Part shown: positions 32,221-44,000 of the stretch, one piece after another | How positions within the stretch are numbered: the stretch's first letter is position 1 | Layout: each line of letters begins with the position of its first letter | DNA from: Ananas comosus | Taxonomy: Eukaryota > Streptophyta > Magnoliopsida > Poales > Bromeliaceae | Assembly (NCBI RefSeq): GCF_001540865.1 | Contig: NC_033632.1 | Location: 3,993,082-4,057,081 of the forward strand | Direction of reading: 5' to 3' | Length of the DNA: 64,000 nt | The notes under the pieces: model-generated | Seen by the model: only the letters and a program-made list of their open reading frames with translations | Databases searched by the model: none | What the model was told of the DNA's origin: nothing | Translations under genes and position numbers: made by a program

Positions 32221-32459
32221 GAAAAAGATATTGAATGATATAAAAATATTTAATGAAAAATATTATTCACTAGGAAAAAAAGATGAATTAAAAGTTTATT
32301 TCATTATGTATCTATTCATACCGGTTCCTATCCTTATCCTTATATTCTTATTTTTATCTTTATATCTATCCTTATCCTTATATTCTTATTTTTATCTTTA
32401 TATCTTTTAATATGGTTCTGTCAATAAACCGTAATTTGAAATACGTGCTTTTATATATA

Positions 32460-35224
32460 GGGCGTGTTTGCTTTGCTTTCTTTTTCGCCCTGGAATCAAA
32501 ATCGGAATCGGAATCGGCGAATCCGTTTGTTGGTGTTTGCTACGCGAGAGAACCATTCCGATTCCGATTCCCGAGTGGTCCCCAATCACCTCTTTTCCAA
32601 TCCGGCCTAAGAGGCCGGATTGGAAATTAAAGGACGGAATGGATATTTATTCAGATTGAATTTATTTTTTAATTTTTAATTAAAATATAATTTTTAATTT
32701 AAAAGTTAAAATATAATTTTAAATTTAAAAATTAAATTTATAATTTTAAATTTTAATTTGAATTTGAATTAAAAATTAAAATTTAATCAAGTATTTCGAA
32801 TCTAACTTATGAATTTGAATTTAAAATAAATTTTAATTTACATAAAGTTTTATTCAAATTTTATTTAAAACTTAATTTAAATTTATGGATTCATATTAAA
32901 ATTTAAATTATAATTTTAAGTTTTAATTTGAATAAATCAAAATTTAGTTTTATATTTTGAATTATCTACTCAATTTCAAAGTTTAATTTTTTTTAAAAAA
33001 ATAGATTTAAAATTTTGACATTATTTCAAAATTTTGATGTAATTTTTTAGTATTTAATTTTCGATTTGAATTTAAATGTAGTATCCCTGGTTTTTGGGTT
33101 GCCCGTGAGATTTCAGCATCTGAGGCTTGTCGATCCATCTGAAAAGTGTCGGAACAAGTCGAAGTCGTTTTGGCGCGAAATGGACGCAAAACGGACTTAA
33201 CGCGAGGCAAGAATGGAGTTCTGACGCTGAAATCCACAAAGTGTAGGATTTCAGTGTTGAGTACCGGTACCATATATGGGAGTACCGGTACCCCAGTGTT
33301 TTTCCAGAGCAGCATGCTCTCGGGTTGCGCCAATTTGATGCTGAGTACCGGTACGGCATCGGGTTGGTACCGGTACCCTGTGTGCGAACTTGCTAGCAAA
33401 GAGGCTGAGTTTCGATAACCAAATCGGGTACCGGTATTCTAGCTGGATTTTTGAGTAGGTGGGGGGTATTTTGGGCAGAGATGTGTCGATACCTTCAACC
33501 TTATCCCCACCGCTTTATATATGTGTAGAGAGACAGAGAAAGAGATTTTGTTTGCTGCTCTCTCTCTCTCTCTAGTTCTTGGACGTGCTCGAGGTGGAGA
33601 TCGCAACTCGAGCTCGGAAGATTTTTGACGTCGATTCCGAGGGCCGTTCGAGTGTGCGTCGTCGCGGTTGCGTCGTTGGAGGCAGGGCGAGCGCGTGGTT
33701 TTCTCTCCTTTCGACTTCTTGCTGTAGTTGAATTAGCGATTCAAGGTGGGTTGAAGTTTACCGAAATCGCCGGAATGCCTCCTAAGTTTCTATATCTTCA
33801 ACATGTATCATTTGTTTATTTTCTTGCTAGTACTCGAATTCATGAATTAGAGTTAAAATCTGAATTTGGAGTTAAGCTAGCAGTATAATTTACGTGTTGA
33901 ACTTAAAATTGACTTAGGAGAAAACATATAGATTCTACACTGTCACTTTTTGAAAATTGCTAGATTTAGCTTTAGGAGCTGTGGTTCCGTTATATCGCCG
34001 CTGTTTATATGTGGTGAATACCGAGAATAGTATAGAATGAATTTACGCTAGTGCTGGAATGCCGAATTTATTTTACAGTAATATGCAGACTGTTTTAAAT
34101 TGTCGGATGCCGTCACGGTTGACGGTGGACCCAGATTGCTGTGTTTGCATCAGATTGTGCCAAGGACACGTGAGCTTTGGTTGTTAGACCAGTTAGACCC
34201 ATTTGCTTTGATTATAGCCTGTGAGAGCTTGACTGAGCTCGGTAGAGATACACTTGCATACTCGGTTGGGTAGCGCCCTCGAGTGCCACTCCGGAGTCGG
34301 GCTTAGTACTTTTGCGCTGATATCGTAGTGTCCTGGTTGGACTTGCTCTCCACCGACAACCCAGTGTGGTGGTGGTTGGTGTAACTTCGACAGGCGGGAC
34401 GAATGTGTTCACAGCCTCTAGTGAGATTGGGTCAGAGATTGCATTGTTATATCTATAGACAGTTAGTGTTGGTTAGCGATAGTATAGTGACATATAGCTG
34501 TAGGATTTTCAGCTTTCCTTACTATCTCTTGCACATTTTTCTATAGACTTAGTGAGTGAGTCGTAAAGGTCGGTAACGGTACCCACTGAGGATTACTCTT
34601 TTTTGCAGTAGTTCTCACACCCAGTTGTTGATCCCTTTTTGCAAAGCCTTCGTTTGCGGCTGCTGCTGTTGCTGATTCTGATCATGGAAAGGGAATCGCG
34701 AGCTAAATCCCTTCCAGATTTGCTGTAGTATTAGAGGAGTACCTCCCACAGATAGTTTTGGGGTTTTTATATACATATGTTGTTATCGGGGAACTCGCTA
34801 GAGCGAGTGTGTAGTGTACTTTTTTGTATGCTCTGAACCGCTCGAGATTTTTATATATATTCTATTTTCAGTTTAGCAACTCTTCACCTTGTGGTTGTAG
34901 TTTGATTTTGTTACAGGTACAGCTATCGCTTCGTATACAGGAAAAATTCCTATGTATACAGTGGGTCTGTTGGCGTGCCTGAAAAAACGTGTAATCCGAG
35001 GTGTGACATTAAATTAATATATTATAAAGATAAAGTTAATATATCAATTTGATTACGTTTTTTATATTTATCTAAACCAAACACCGACAATGGAAATGAT
35101 TTATTCTAATTCGGATTCAGGAAACAACCGAAACAGAATTAAATAATGAGTCATTCCGATTCCGATTCTAACTTATTTCGATTCCGATTCTGATTCTGAT
35201 TCCGATTTTGAACCAAACGCGCCC
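32460..35224. mobile_element. TIR element (PIF/Harbinger-like MITE) containing a nested solo LTR
   Basis: Left end GGGCGTGTTTGCTTTGC; right end AACCAAACGCGCCC, whose complement is GGGCGCGTTTGGTT. A 3-bp repeat ATA flanks both ends (32457-32459 and 35225-35227). Without the nested LTR (33077-35008) the element is about 830 bp. Both sub-terminal zones carry GATTCCGATTC or GGAATCGGAATC words in inverted orientation. Harbinger elements normally duplicate TWA, so the superfamily is inferred from the GGGC(G)TGTTTG end and the 3-bp TSD. Confidence 0.65.
33077..35008. mobile_element. Solo LTR, 1932 bp, with 5-bp TSD TTAAA
   Basis: Starts TGTAGTATCCCTGG and ends GAGGTGTGACA (TG...CA). It is flanked by exact TTAAA copies at 33072-33076 and 35009-35013. 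The size fits large Ty3/gypsy LTRs, but there is no internal coding region left to prove the class. Between 33260 and 33440 it carries five TACCGGTAC-type words. CT-rich sequence and a possible TATATATG promoter region occur near 33515-33575. Confidence 0.85.
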
Positions 35225-35227
35225 ATA

Positions 35228-36431
35228 GTATAGATATACTAGAAGACCTATATCTGATTAGTTTTAATGATTAGATTAAGATCTTAATTTTCTAAATTTT
35301 TTTAACAACTTTTTAGTTAGTAGTAGGACCCACAATTGAACTTGCTATTTGTAAGCTAGCTTATTTTCTGCTCATTAATAAACTAGTAAAACCTGAGCTA
35401 AATTTTTCAGCTTGATACTTTAGTGAGTCAACTTGCGTACGGCTTGTTTAATAAACGAACGAGCACAAAGCAGTTCCAGCTCGCTCTTGTTCGGCTCGTT
35501 GACAGCCCTAATTGTATAGCATATTTTTGTTTTTGGTGACTCTTGATGAAGCTCATTCACAGGAGGTGAGGAGGTGGGTTTTTCGGAAGAGTTTGATGGA
35601 GAAGGGGACTCTCATTTCCTCCTCTCTCATTTCTTTTTTTTTTTTTTTCCTTCCATTTTTTGATTCCATGATTCTCATTTGTCTTATCTATGTAGCTAAG
35701 TTTATCTTTCTAATGAATAAAATTGTTAGCATTTCTCTCTTAAAAAACTAATTGGTTTGATTTTAATTAATAAGTTAAAATCTTAAAATAGTTTGATATC
35801 AAATGGTTGAAATTGTTAATCCTACTTATAACTATATAAAATTTTAATGGATAATAACGTGTATAAATCAACAAATGAAATCACTTTATTTGCATCGGTT
35901 TAGTTTATTCCATAAGTTGATTTTAGCTTCGAGAAAAAGAAGAAGAAGAAGATACATCAAATCAAACTGATCCATCTGATGCTCATTCCAACCTGTAAAT
36001 ATATGTACTTCAAAGTTCAAACAATTGTTTTAAAAAAATGCTCAATTTAAGATTTAACAGGTTCAATTTGTTGTTCAACCATTATTGCGACTGCTTCGAG
36101 CAGCTTGCCACTGAATCGAGTAAGAATCAGTTTGTAGTGCAAAGCAGTCTAACGAGTCCCTATGGTCTCCTGTATTATTGTTGCGGAAAACTGAAATGAG
36201 TTGTTTGAATCTTCAAATAGATTGAAAACGTCCAATCAGCATAAAAATAGTTGCTCGAAAAGATACAAAAGCAAATTAAGTTGCTAGCATCCTTTCAAGT
36301 AGTTTTATTTAAAATCGTTTTTGAATTTCCATATACATTCATAAAACACAATCCAATTCAGATTTAAATGAAAAAAAATTTAGTAAAATATTATTTAAGA
36401 ATAATAAATTTTGATGATTTCTAGCACAATT
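35228..36431. other. Intergenic DNA with an hAT-like fragment
   Basis: 35350-35510 shares GTTTAATAAACGAACGAGCA and TTGTTCGGCTCGTTGACAGC with the remnant at 26855-27080. The remainder up to tRNA-Val is AT-rich with no gene. Confidence 0.45.
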
Positions 36432-36505
36432 GTCTGGGTGGTGTAGTTGGTCATCACGCTAGTCTCACACACTAGAGGTCCCCGGTTCGAACCCGGGCTC
36501 AGACA
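36432..36505 (+). tRNA. tRNA-Val (CAC)
   Basis: 74 nt with a full cloverleaf: acceptor GTCTGGG with CTCAGAC (one G-T and one mismatch-tolerant step), anticodon stem CTAGT/ACTAG around loop CTCACAC (anticodon CAC at 36466-36468), T arm CCCGG-TTCGAAC-CCGGG, discriminator A. A CAA motif lies just upstream and TTTTT follows at about 36513. No intron. Confidence 0.97.
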
Positions 36506-39500
36506 CATCAAAAAGTTTTTAAAATTTTTTCGTTGGTCCACTTTTTATTGTTATGTAGGGAATCGTCCTTTAGTTTTTTTGTTGGTCCACTTTTTATTTT
36601 TATGTACGGAATCGTCCTTTAGTTTTTATGTATGGAGTCGACCTCTTATATTACATCGTAAATATATATGGTGACTCTCTCAGACACGTTTTAGTTTTAT
36701 GTATGGTGACTGGCTTTTTTTGAAATACATCCCTCCATATATTGTCACAACCTGGCCTCAGACACATCTAGTTTTTAAATTTTTTCGTTGGTTCACTTCT
36801 TATTTTTGCATACGGAATCGCCCGTTAGTTTTTTTGTTGGTCCACTTTTTATTTTTATGTACGGAATCATTCTTTGGTTTTTATGTGCGGAGTCATCCTT
36901 ATAGTACATTGTAAATATATATGGTGACTCCGTCAGGCACGTTTTAGTTTTATGTATGGTGATTTGTCTTTTTTTAAATACGTCCCTTCGTATGTACGAT
37001 CACAACCCCTAACATTAGCCTATTTTGTAGGTTTATATATATAATTTTTTATATACGTACGGAATCGTCTTTTAGTTTTTATGTACGGAGCCGTCTTTAT
37101 ATTACATCATAAATATATATGGTGACTCCCTCAAACACTTTTTAGTTTTATGTATGGTGACTAACGGTTTTTGAAATACGTCCCTCCATATGTACAGTCA
37201 TAATCCCTAACATTAGCCTATTTTGTAGGCTTATATATATAATTTTTTATGTATAGAGTCGTCGTTCTATTAGACCTAGTAAACGGACGAATTGAATAAT
37301 TCACGGACAAATTATTATATCTACATGTCATATGGGTATAGATAATGGATAGTCAATATCTTTATCCATACCCGCCCATAGGAGGCGGATGGGTATGAGG
37401 TTTACCCGCAAGACTTTATTTTTATGTACAAAATCATCCTTTGGTTTTTATGTACGGAACTATCCTTATATTACATTATAAATATGTATGGTGACACTCT
37501 CAAACACTTTCTAGTTTTATGTGTGGTGACTAACTTATTTTGAAATACGTCCCTCTATTGTTTTCGTAGGTCCACTTCTTATTTTTTATGTACGGAGCCG
37601 TCCCTATATTACATCATAAATATGTATAGTGACTAGCCTCAAACACTTTCTAGTTTTATGTGCGGTGACTACCCTATTTTGAAATACGTTTCTCCATTTT
37701 TTTTCGTATGTCCACTTGTTATTTTTATGTACAGAGCCGCCTTTATATTACATCATAAATATGTATGGTGACTTCCTCAGACACTTTTTAGTTTTACGTA
37801 GGGTGATTAGTCTTTTTTGAAATACATCCCTCCATATGTACGATCACAACCCCTAACATTAGCCTATTTTGTAGGTTCATATATATGTATATTTTTTATG
37901 TATAGAGTCCTCACTCCATTAAACCTAGCAAACAGGCGAATTGAATAATCCACGGGCAAATTATTATATCCACAGGTTATATGGGCATAGATAAAATTTA
38001 TCGGTAAATTTTTTAGGTAGTCAATATCTTTATCTATACCCGCTCACGAGAGGCGGATGGGTATGAGATTTACCCACAAGGCTTTATTTTTATGTACAAA
38101 ATCGTCCTTTGGTTTTTATATATGGAGCCATCCTTATATTACATCGTAAATATGTATGGTGACTCCCTTGTTCACTTTCTAGTTTTATGTATAATGAATG
38201 ACTAGCTTATTTTTTGAAATACGTCCCTCCATATTTATAGTCACAACCCCCTAATGTATAGATTCGTTCCTCCATTAGACCTAGTAAACGAGCAAATTGG
38301 ATAACCTACAGGCGGATTATTATACTCACAGGTCATATGGATGTAAATAAAATTTATCTGTAAATTTGTAGGTAGTCAATATCTTTATCCATACTTGCCC
38401 ACAGGAGGGCAGATGGGCATGCAAATTACCCACAAGACTTTTTTTATTTTTTGCTCCTATACTTTCGAAATACAAAACACATATATCTAATTTTTAAAAA
38501 CATAATATAGTTTGTTGTTTGAAATATCATAACATGTAATAAACAATATAAAATTTTAAAACGCATAAATTATATAATATAAAAGTATTTTATTATCCCA
38601 AATTTTTATGATACAAAACTAATAAAATTTTCCTAATTATAAAATCAATATTATAAAAATTATATTTTTTAATTAAAAAATATATGCAGATATTTATGAA
38701 TATCCGCGGATTGCCGAAAATGCAAAAACTAAATGGGTACCCACCTTTTTTAAAATTTTCCGGGCAAGAAAATTATTTTTCATACCTGTAAATTTGTAGG
38801 CAAATTTATGGGTAACCACAAATACGTGTAGAGATTGCCAGGTCTACCCTCCATATTACATTATAAGTATGTATGGCGGCTCCCTCAACATTAGCCAATT
38901 TTGAAATAGGTCCCTCCAGATTACTCCCTAATGAAATAGTTCTCCCCATATTGCTCCCTCAACATTAGCCTATTTTGAAATAGGGCCCTTTATATTACAA
39001 CTAACATCTTCTTAACTGTTTTTTTTTTTTTAAGAGATAGGTAGCATGCTATCTGTTTCGTATATTTAATTTAGTAAATTACCTTAACTTTTAATTTTCA
39101 AGTACATTTATTTATGGTGAAATATTAAGTGTACAACTCAAAATGGTTGTAATCATTACAATCCTTAATTCAATGGTTTACGGGTATAAACAACTCTTTT
39201 TAATTTTTAGTGAAAAAAACATTAATAAGACTAGAGCGTTAATTATAACTTTTAAATATGCATTAATAGGACTCGTGTTAATTATAATCTTTAGATGGGC
39301 TAAGTTGTAAAATTATAAAACACTCTTTTTTATGAGCAATGATGTGATAAGTAAAAGAATCAATGGGTGGGTGTAAATTGTACATCCCTAGATGGAGTGT
39401 ACATGTAGATTTTTTTTCCCAAAAGGGGGTATACATCTTATTTTACAGAATATATATGGTGACTCCCTCAACATTAGGATATTTTCAAAGAGGTCCCTTA

Positions 39501-39940
39501 ACTTTACATCTATCATCTTTTTAAACTAATTTTCAGACACATTTATTTATTTATTTTTTTAATTTCATATACAGCGCCTATGGTGGGTCCCTCAATATTA
39601 GACTTTTTTTTTGAAATAGGTCCCTCAATTTTACATCTGGCACCTTCTTAACAGCTAATTTTATTTTATTATAAAAATATATTGTAACTAAGTCAATGCT
39701 TCTTACTGCTAATTTTCAGACACATTTATTTATTTTAATTTTATATAAAAATGAATGGTGATTTCCTCCTCTCAATTTTACATGTAGCATCGACTTAACT
39801 GCTAATTTTATTTTATGATAAAAAATACATCATGACTGAGTCATTGCTATATTGACAATGCGACCAATTTACGTCCATCTTCTTAACTGCTAATTTTATT
39901 TTATTGTAAAAAATATATTATAATGGTTGTAATCTATGCA
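36506..39940. repeat. 3.4-kb degenerate tandem array adjoining tRNA-Val
   Basis: The phrase TATGGTGACTCCCTCA and its partners TTTTAGTTTTATGTATGGTG, GAAATACGTCCCTCCATAT and TTACATCATAAATATATATG recur at least seven times between 36660 and 38220. From 38870 to 39900 a variant unit (CTCCCTCAACATTAG ... GAAATAGGTCCCTCAA ... CTTCTTAACTGCTAATTTTA) recurs about five times. Around 36752 a unit begins CTCAGACACATC, the exact 3' end and flank of the tRNA. Three copies of another block (GACCTAGTAAACG ... ACCCGCAAG) are inserted at about 37273, 37921 and 38276. No coding capacity. Confidence 0.75.
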
Positions 39941-39978
39941 ATATAATATTATCTTAACTACAACTATTTTGTGATGTG

Positions 39979-40135
39979 ACCGACTGTCCCTAACGCAAAT
40001 GACAAAGAATTTGATAGTTAGTATTTGAGGTCCAAAATTCAAATCCTATTTGATTCATATTTTCAACTAAGTTTATTTTTAAAAGAAATAAACGAAACGA
40101 ACAACATGCTACCTTTCTCTTTCTCAAAAAAAAAA
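39979..40135 (+). mobile_element. tRNA-derived SINE with 16-bp TSD
   Basis: 157 bp starting ACCGACTGTCCCTAACGCAA and ending in a CT-rich stretch and poly(A). Box A-like TAACGCAAATGACAAAG and degenerate box B-like AAATTCAAATCCTA are in the expected positions for an internal Pol III promoter. The flanking direct repeat ACTATTTTGTGATGTG is exact (39963-39978 and 40136-40151), the mark of LINE-type target-primed insertion. The 3' half is shared with 6716-6854 and the whole with 59476-59630. Confidence 0.85.
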
Positions 40136-40230
40136 ACTATTTTGTGATGTGCCCGTCAATTCTACTATTCTGATTGACACCTCTGTAACCTCTAGGTTTT
40201 TGAAATAAAAATATTTTTACTAGGGGACCG

Positions 40231-40650
40231 TTTAGTTAGATATATTTAGAAATACAGAATAGTTATAAATATTGCAGTAACTTTATGTATTTTGATTTTT
40301 CTCAAAAAAACTTTATGTATTTTGATTGGTTTGATGTTGTAGAAAGTATCACAACTTTAAATAATATATTTGGTTTCATATAATTAAAAAGTATTTTATA
40401 TACGTAGTGATAAATTATTTCTAATATAGAAAGAAATAAGATTTTTCATTTAAAAAGTGATTAGAAAAGTAAATTTATCTTTATTTAAAGTTATTCTCTC
40501 TAACTACAGCAATTGAGTCCTTACAGTTTTAACTATAGTAACTGAATTCAAATATATCAAATTAAACAGCAGATTTGAATCTGGATACAATTACATGCAA
40601 CAAAACACTGAATCTGGATACAATTACATGCAACAAAACACCTCTTAGGT
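40231..40650. mobile_element. MITE-like repeat, paired with 47405-47835
   Basis: Shares in order TAATTATA-type ends, AAAGTTATTCTCTC, ACTGAATTCAAATATATCAA and ACAGCAGATTTGAATCTGG with the block at 47405-47835. Within it the 28-bp phrase ending CTGGATACAATTACATGCAA is tandemly duplicated (40593-40648). Ends and TSD are not resolved. Confidence 0.5.
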
Positions 40651-41006
40651 ATAATAAAACTAATTAAAAGTTAGCTCACTTTTGTTTTTGAGCCATTTTT
40701 TAAAATTAAAAATGTACAAAGGGACATGTATAAATACACAGATTTATAAAGAGTGAAACGTTAAATGAGCGTAGAATGTACTAAAGCAGTATTAGAAACT
40801 TACCATTTTGGAGCAATGTCGTAATTATACAAAAACTCTCTCTAGAGATGTAGAGAGAGAGAGAGAGGGGAACGACCAACACGACGACAAAGACGAGGAA
40901 GAAGAGTTTCTAGGGTTTCGATTTATGTACATACCCTCCCTCTCTCTCTTCGATTTCTCCTTCGGATTGGATCTCTCCTCTTTGATCCCACCGCTCCCTG
41001 ATCGCC
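40651..41006. other. Promoter and 5' UTR region of the RING-CH gene
   Basis: AT-rich up to about 40840, then a (GA)n tract at 40849-40868 and a GC-richer, CT-rich leader up to the ATG at 41007. No clear TATA box. Confidence 0.4.
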
Positions 41007-44000
41007 ATGGCCGATCCGCGGAGCTCCTCCCCTCTCACAGCCCCCGCGGCGGCGGCGGAGCCGGGCGACGACGAGATCGACCTCGAATCCGGCGCCGGGG
41101 AGCAGTTCCAATGCCGAATCTGCCTCGAAACCGACGGTTCGGACCCTTCCCTCTTTCCCTTGTTGTTCATTTGGAGAGGATTTGATGAATTTGGAATCAG
41201 GGTGCTCTTTTTTTTTTTTTTGTGGTTTTTTTGCCATCTTTTTTGATGATCTAGGTGGTGGGATTGGGTGTTTTGTGTGGTTATAGGTAGGGATTTCATA
41301 GCGCCGTGCAAGTGTAAGGGGACTTCGAAGTACGTTCACCGCGAGTGCCTTGATCACTGGCGATCTGTAAAGGTATGTGAGCTTCTGCTTCTTCTTCTGC
41401 TTTCAGCCGCAGCTACCTTTTTTCGTTTGGTGACCAGAAAAAGCTGGAGCTTTTGTTGCAGCAAGAATCTGAAATGAGGTTGGGGAACCCAAATTCATGC
41501 AAATTTTATTCATTCCATTGACCACATTGCAATGCGATGCGTAATCTAATGCAACTCTAGATGAAATGGCAAATTTGATTTGTCTCTGTGTTGTAATTGG
41601 ATGCTTCAACCTGATGATTATGGCAAAATTCTGATGGATCAAGCTTGTTGGAATTTGGAAATCTAGATGAATTGGTCTGTAAGATTAGGCACGCCAACAG
41701 CGATTTAATATATGGTGAAATCTTTGAATTTCGGAGAAAGAAAAGCAACTCATGCTAAGAGGAAAGTAAACAGTGCATTGTAGTGAAAGGTTTTTGGTAC
41801 AGAGGTTGAAATTCGTACTGAGAAAAATTTGTTTTCCTAAAAAAGTCAAATAATTCCACCTCTTTTTCATTGATATGGATTTGGTTTCCTGTTTTCTTCT
41901 CATTTTTTGCTTTGCTATGGAAGATTATTATTATTATTTATAGCTTAAAGTGTTACGCTTCTCGTTGTGTCTTTACATTCCAGGAAGGTTTTGCATTTTC
42001 CCATTGCACAACCTGCAAGGCTCCTTACTATTTGAGGGTTCAAATTCACACTGATAGGAAATGGAGAACTTTGAAGTTCCGTTTCTTTGTAACTCGAGAC
42101 ATGCTATTCATCTTCATAGTAGTTCAACTTGTAAGTCTGTGATCTCTTCTTACTTAGAATTTAGCATTTTTCCCTCCTCCCTAGTCTGAATCTTTATGGC
42201 TCAAATTCAGGTAATCTCATCATTGGCCTATCTGGTATATGTAATTGATGGTTATCAGCAATACTGGTTGCGGTTGGCATGGGGCTTCGACAGTGAAGTT
42301 AGTTTCTACTATATATGCGGTGAAGTTCTTGATCGCGAAGTTCTTTTGATAATCTCTACTACCTCTATGCTGCATCGCATGTTTATGTTGGAATTGAGTT
42401 ATTTGGAATGGTAATATGTTTGTCAGCAGCGATAATCTACATGAGAAGTGTTCTAAATTTTCTGGAATACATGCCTCAGAAAAATTTAGTTATGAGATAT
42501 GCTTGTATGAAAAAGAGAGAAAAAAAAGAGCAAATTCTCGGTACCAGAGAAATTATGTGATGTAGGCTGGAATATGAGGTCCTATGTTTTGCAGGCTCCA
42601 AAATATGATATATAATTTCAAAAGCTTTTTTTTGAAATTTTGAAAGTTTATAACTGTTTTTTTTGTTTTTAGGAATTTTTCAGAATTGAAAAAAAATTAT
42701 GAAAATTACGAAATTAAGGAAAAATAAAAGAAAGTTTAGAAAAAATAGAAAAATAAAAAATAGAAAAGATTATTAGAAAAAAATAAAAAAAAATTATTAG
42801 GATTCACTCCTGAACCGAATTCGCTTCGGAACTGGACTCACTCTAGGATGATACATTCGCGAAGGAAAACAGAAAAGATTGCTTGTGCATGGAAGCTCCG
42901 AATCATTTTTATTAATTTATTGATATCATCATCCTCATACAATGAAGCTGTATGCTTTATTTATACTATTAGCCTTAGCTACACATAACCAATTTCAAAT
43001 CTGATCTTATTTTAAACAACTAAATTAAACGGCCTTATCTAGAAATTAACTAAACGATAAAAATCTGAAAGTAAATAAAAATAATGCCAAATAAGAGGAT
43101 AGATAAAAAATTTTATTTAACGAACTAAATGATATGATCAAGTAATCTAATCTAATTTAAAAGACGATGAACTAAATTGGTTTAATCTGATCAACATAAC
43201 ATCAGGCTTGTTCTGCATCATGGTGCTTTAACATAATTTATTTATTAATATAATATCTTAAATAGGGCTCTTTTAAAGAAGCTTGCTATCTATCAGCCAT
43301 TGTATTAAATTTTTCAGCTGTATTGTCCTGTGAAGTCATGTGAAGACTTAAAACTGTCATGGTTGTTCTGCCTAGATTACGTTTTTCCTTAATGTATTCT
43401 TGTGTTTCGGAAGTTGTAGATAGATGTCTACTATTTTCAGATTGACAATACCATGGCCACCAATCTTTCAGGGGCACTTTTGTTCTTTGCCCTGCTTGGG
43501 TTTTCTGGATGCTTTATAACTTGCTATGATCGAAGAGTGCGGAATGATTTGGCTCAGCCTTGTCGAGAATTATGTCTCTGTTGCTGCCACCCAGGGTACA
43601 AACTAAGCCAACTTTTTGTTTATCTTCGGTTTGATTATTGATCCAAAATTAACATGGTTTTCTTCTTAAGCACCTCTATAGAAAGCTATAGGGCCTGTTT
43701 GTCCCAGCTGGAGGCTTCTGAAGAAGTACTGTTTTGAGTAGATTTGTTCGAAGAGCCACACTAATATTCATTGCAGTAGCCAACAGTTTCCTGTTGTAAC
43801 AAAAGCAGGAGCTCCATTTTGGAGATTCTGACTTTGGGGCCTAGAAGTTCATTTTTATTTGCTAACCACGTATTTTCTACTTTTTGAAGTAGAGAAATTC
43901 TCTAGAAGCATGAGCCAAGTGTTTGGCAAAAAAAAAAAGTAAAAAGTTAAGAACTTTTGCTATGATAGGAAGTTGAAATGAGCTTCTAAGTCCTAAGATC

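Noticed and set aside
40808..41185. 125-codon open frame overlapping RING-CH exon 1
   Set aside because: Different frame from the RING-CH coding sequence, which has all eight zinc ligands and consistent splice phases.
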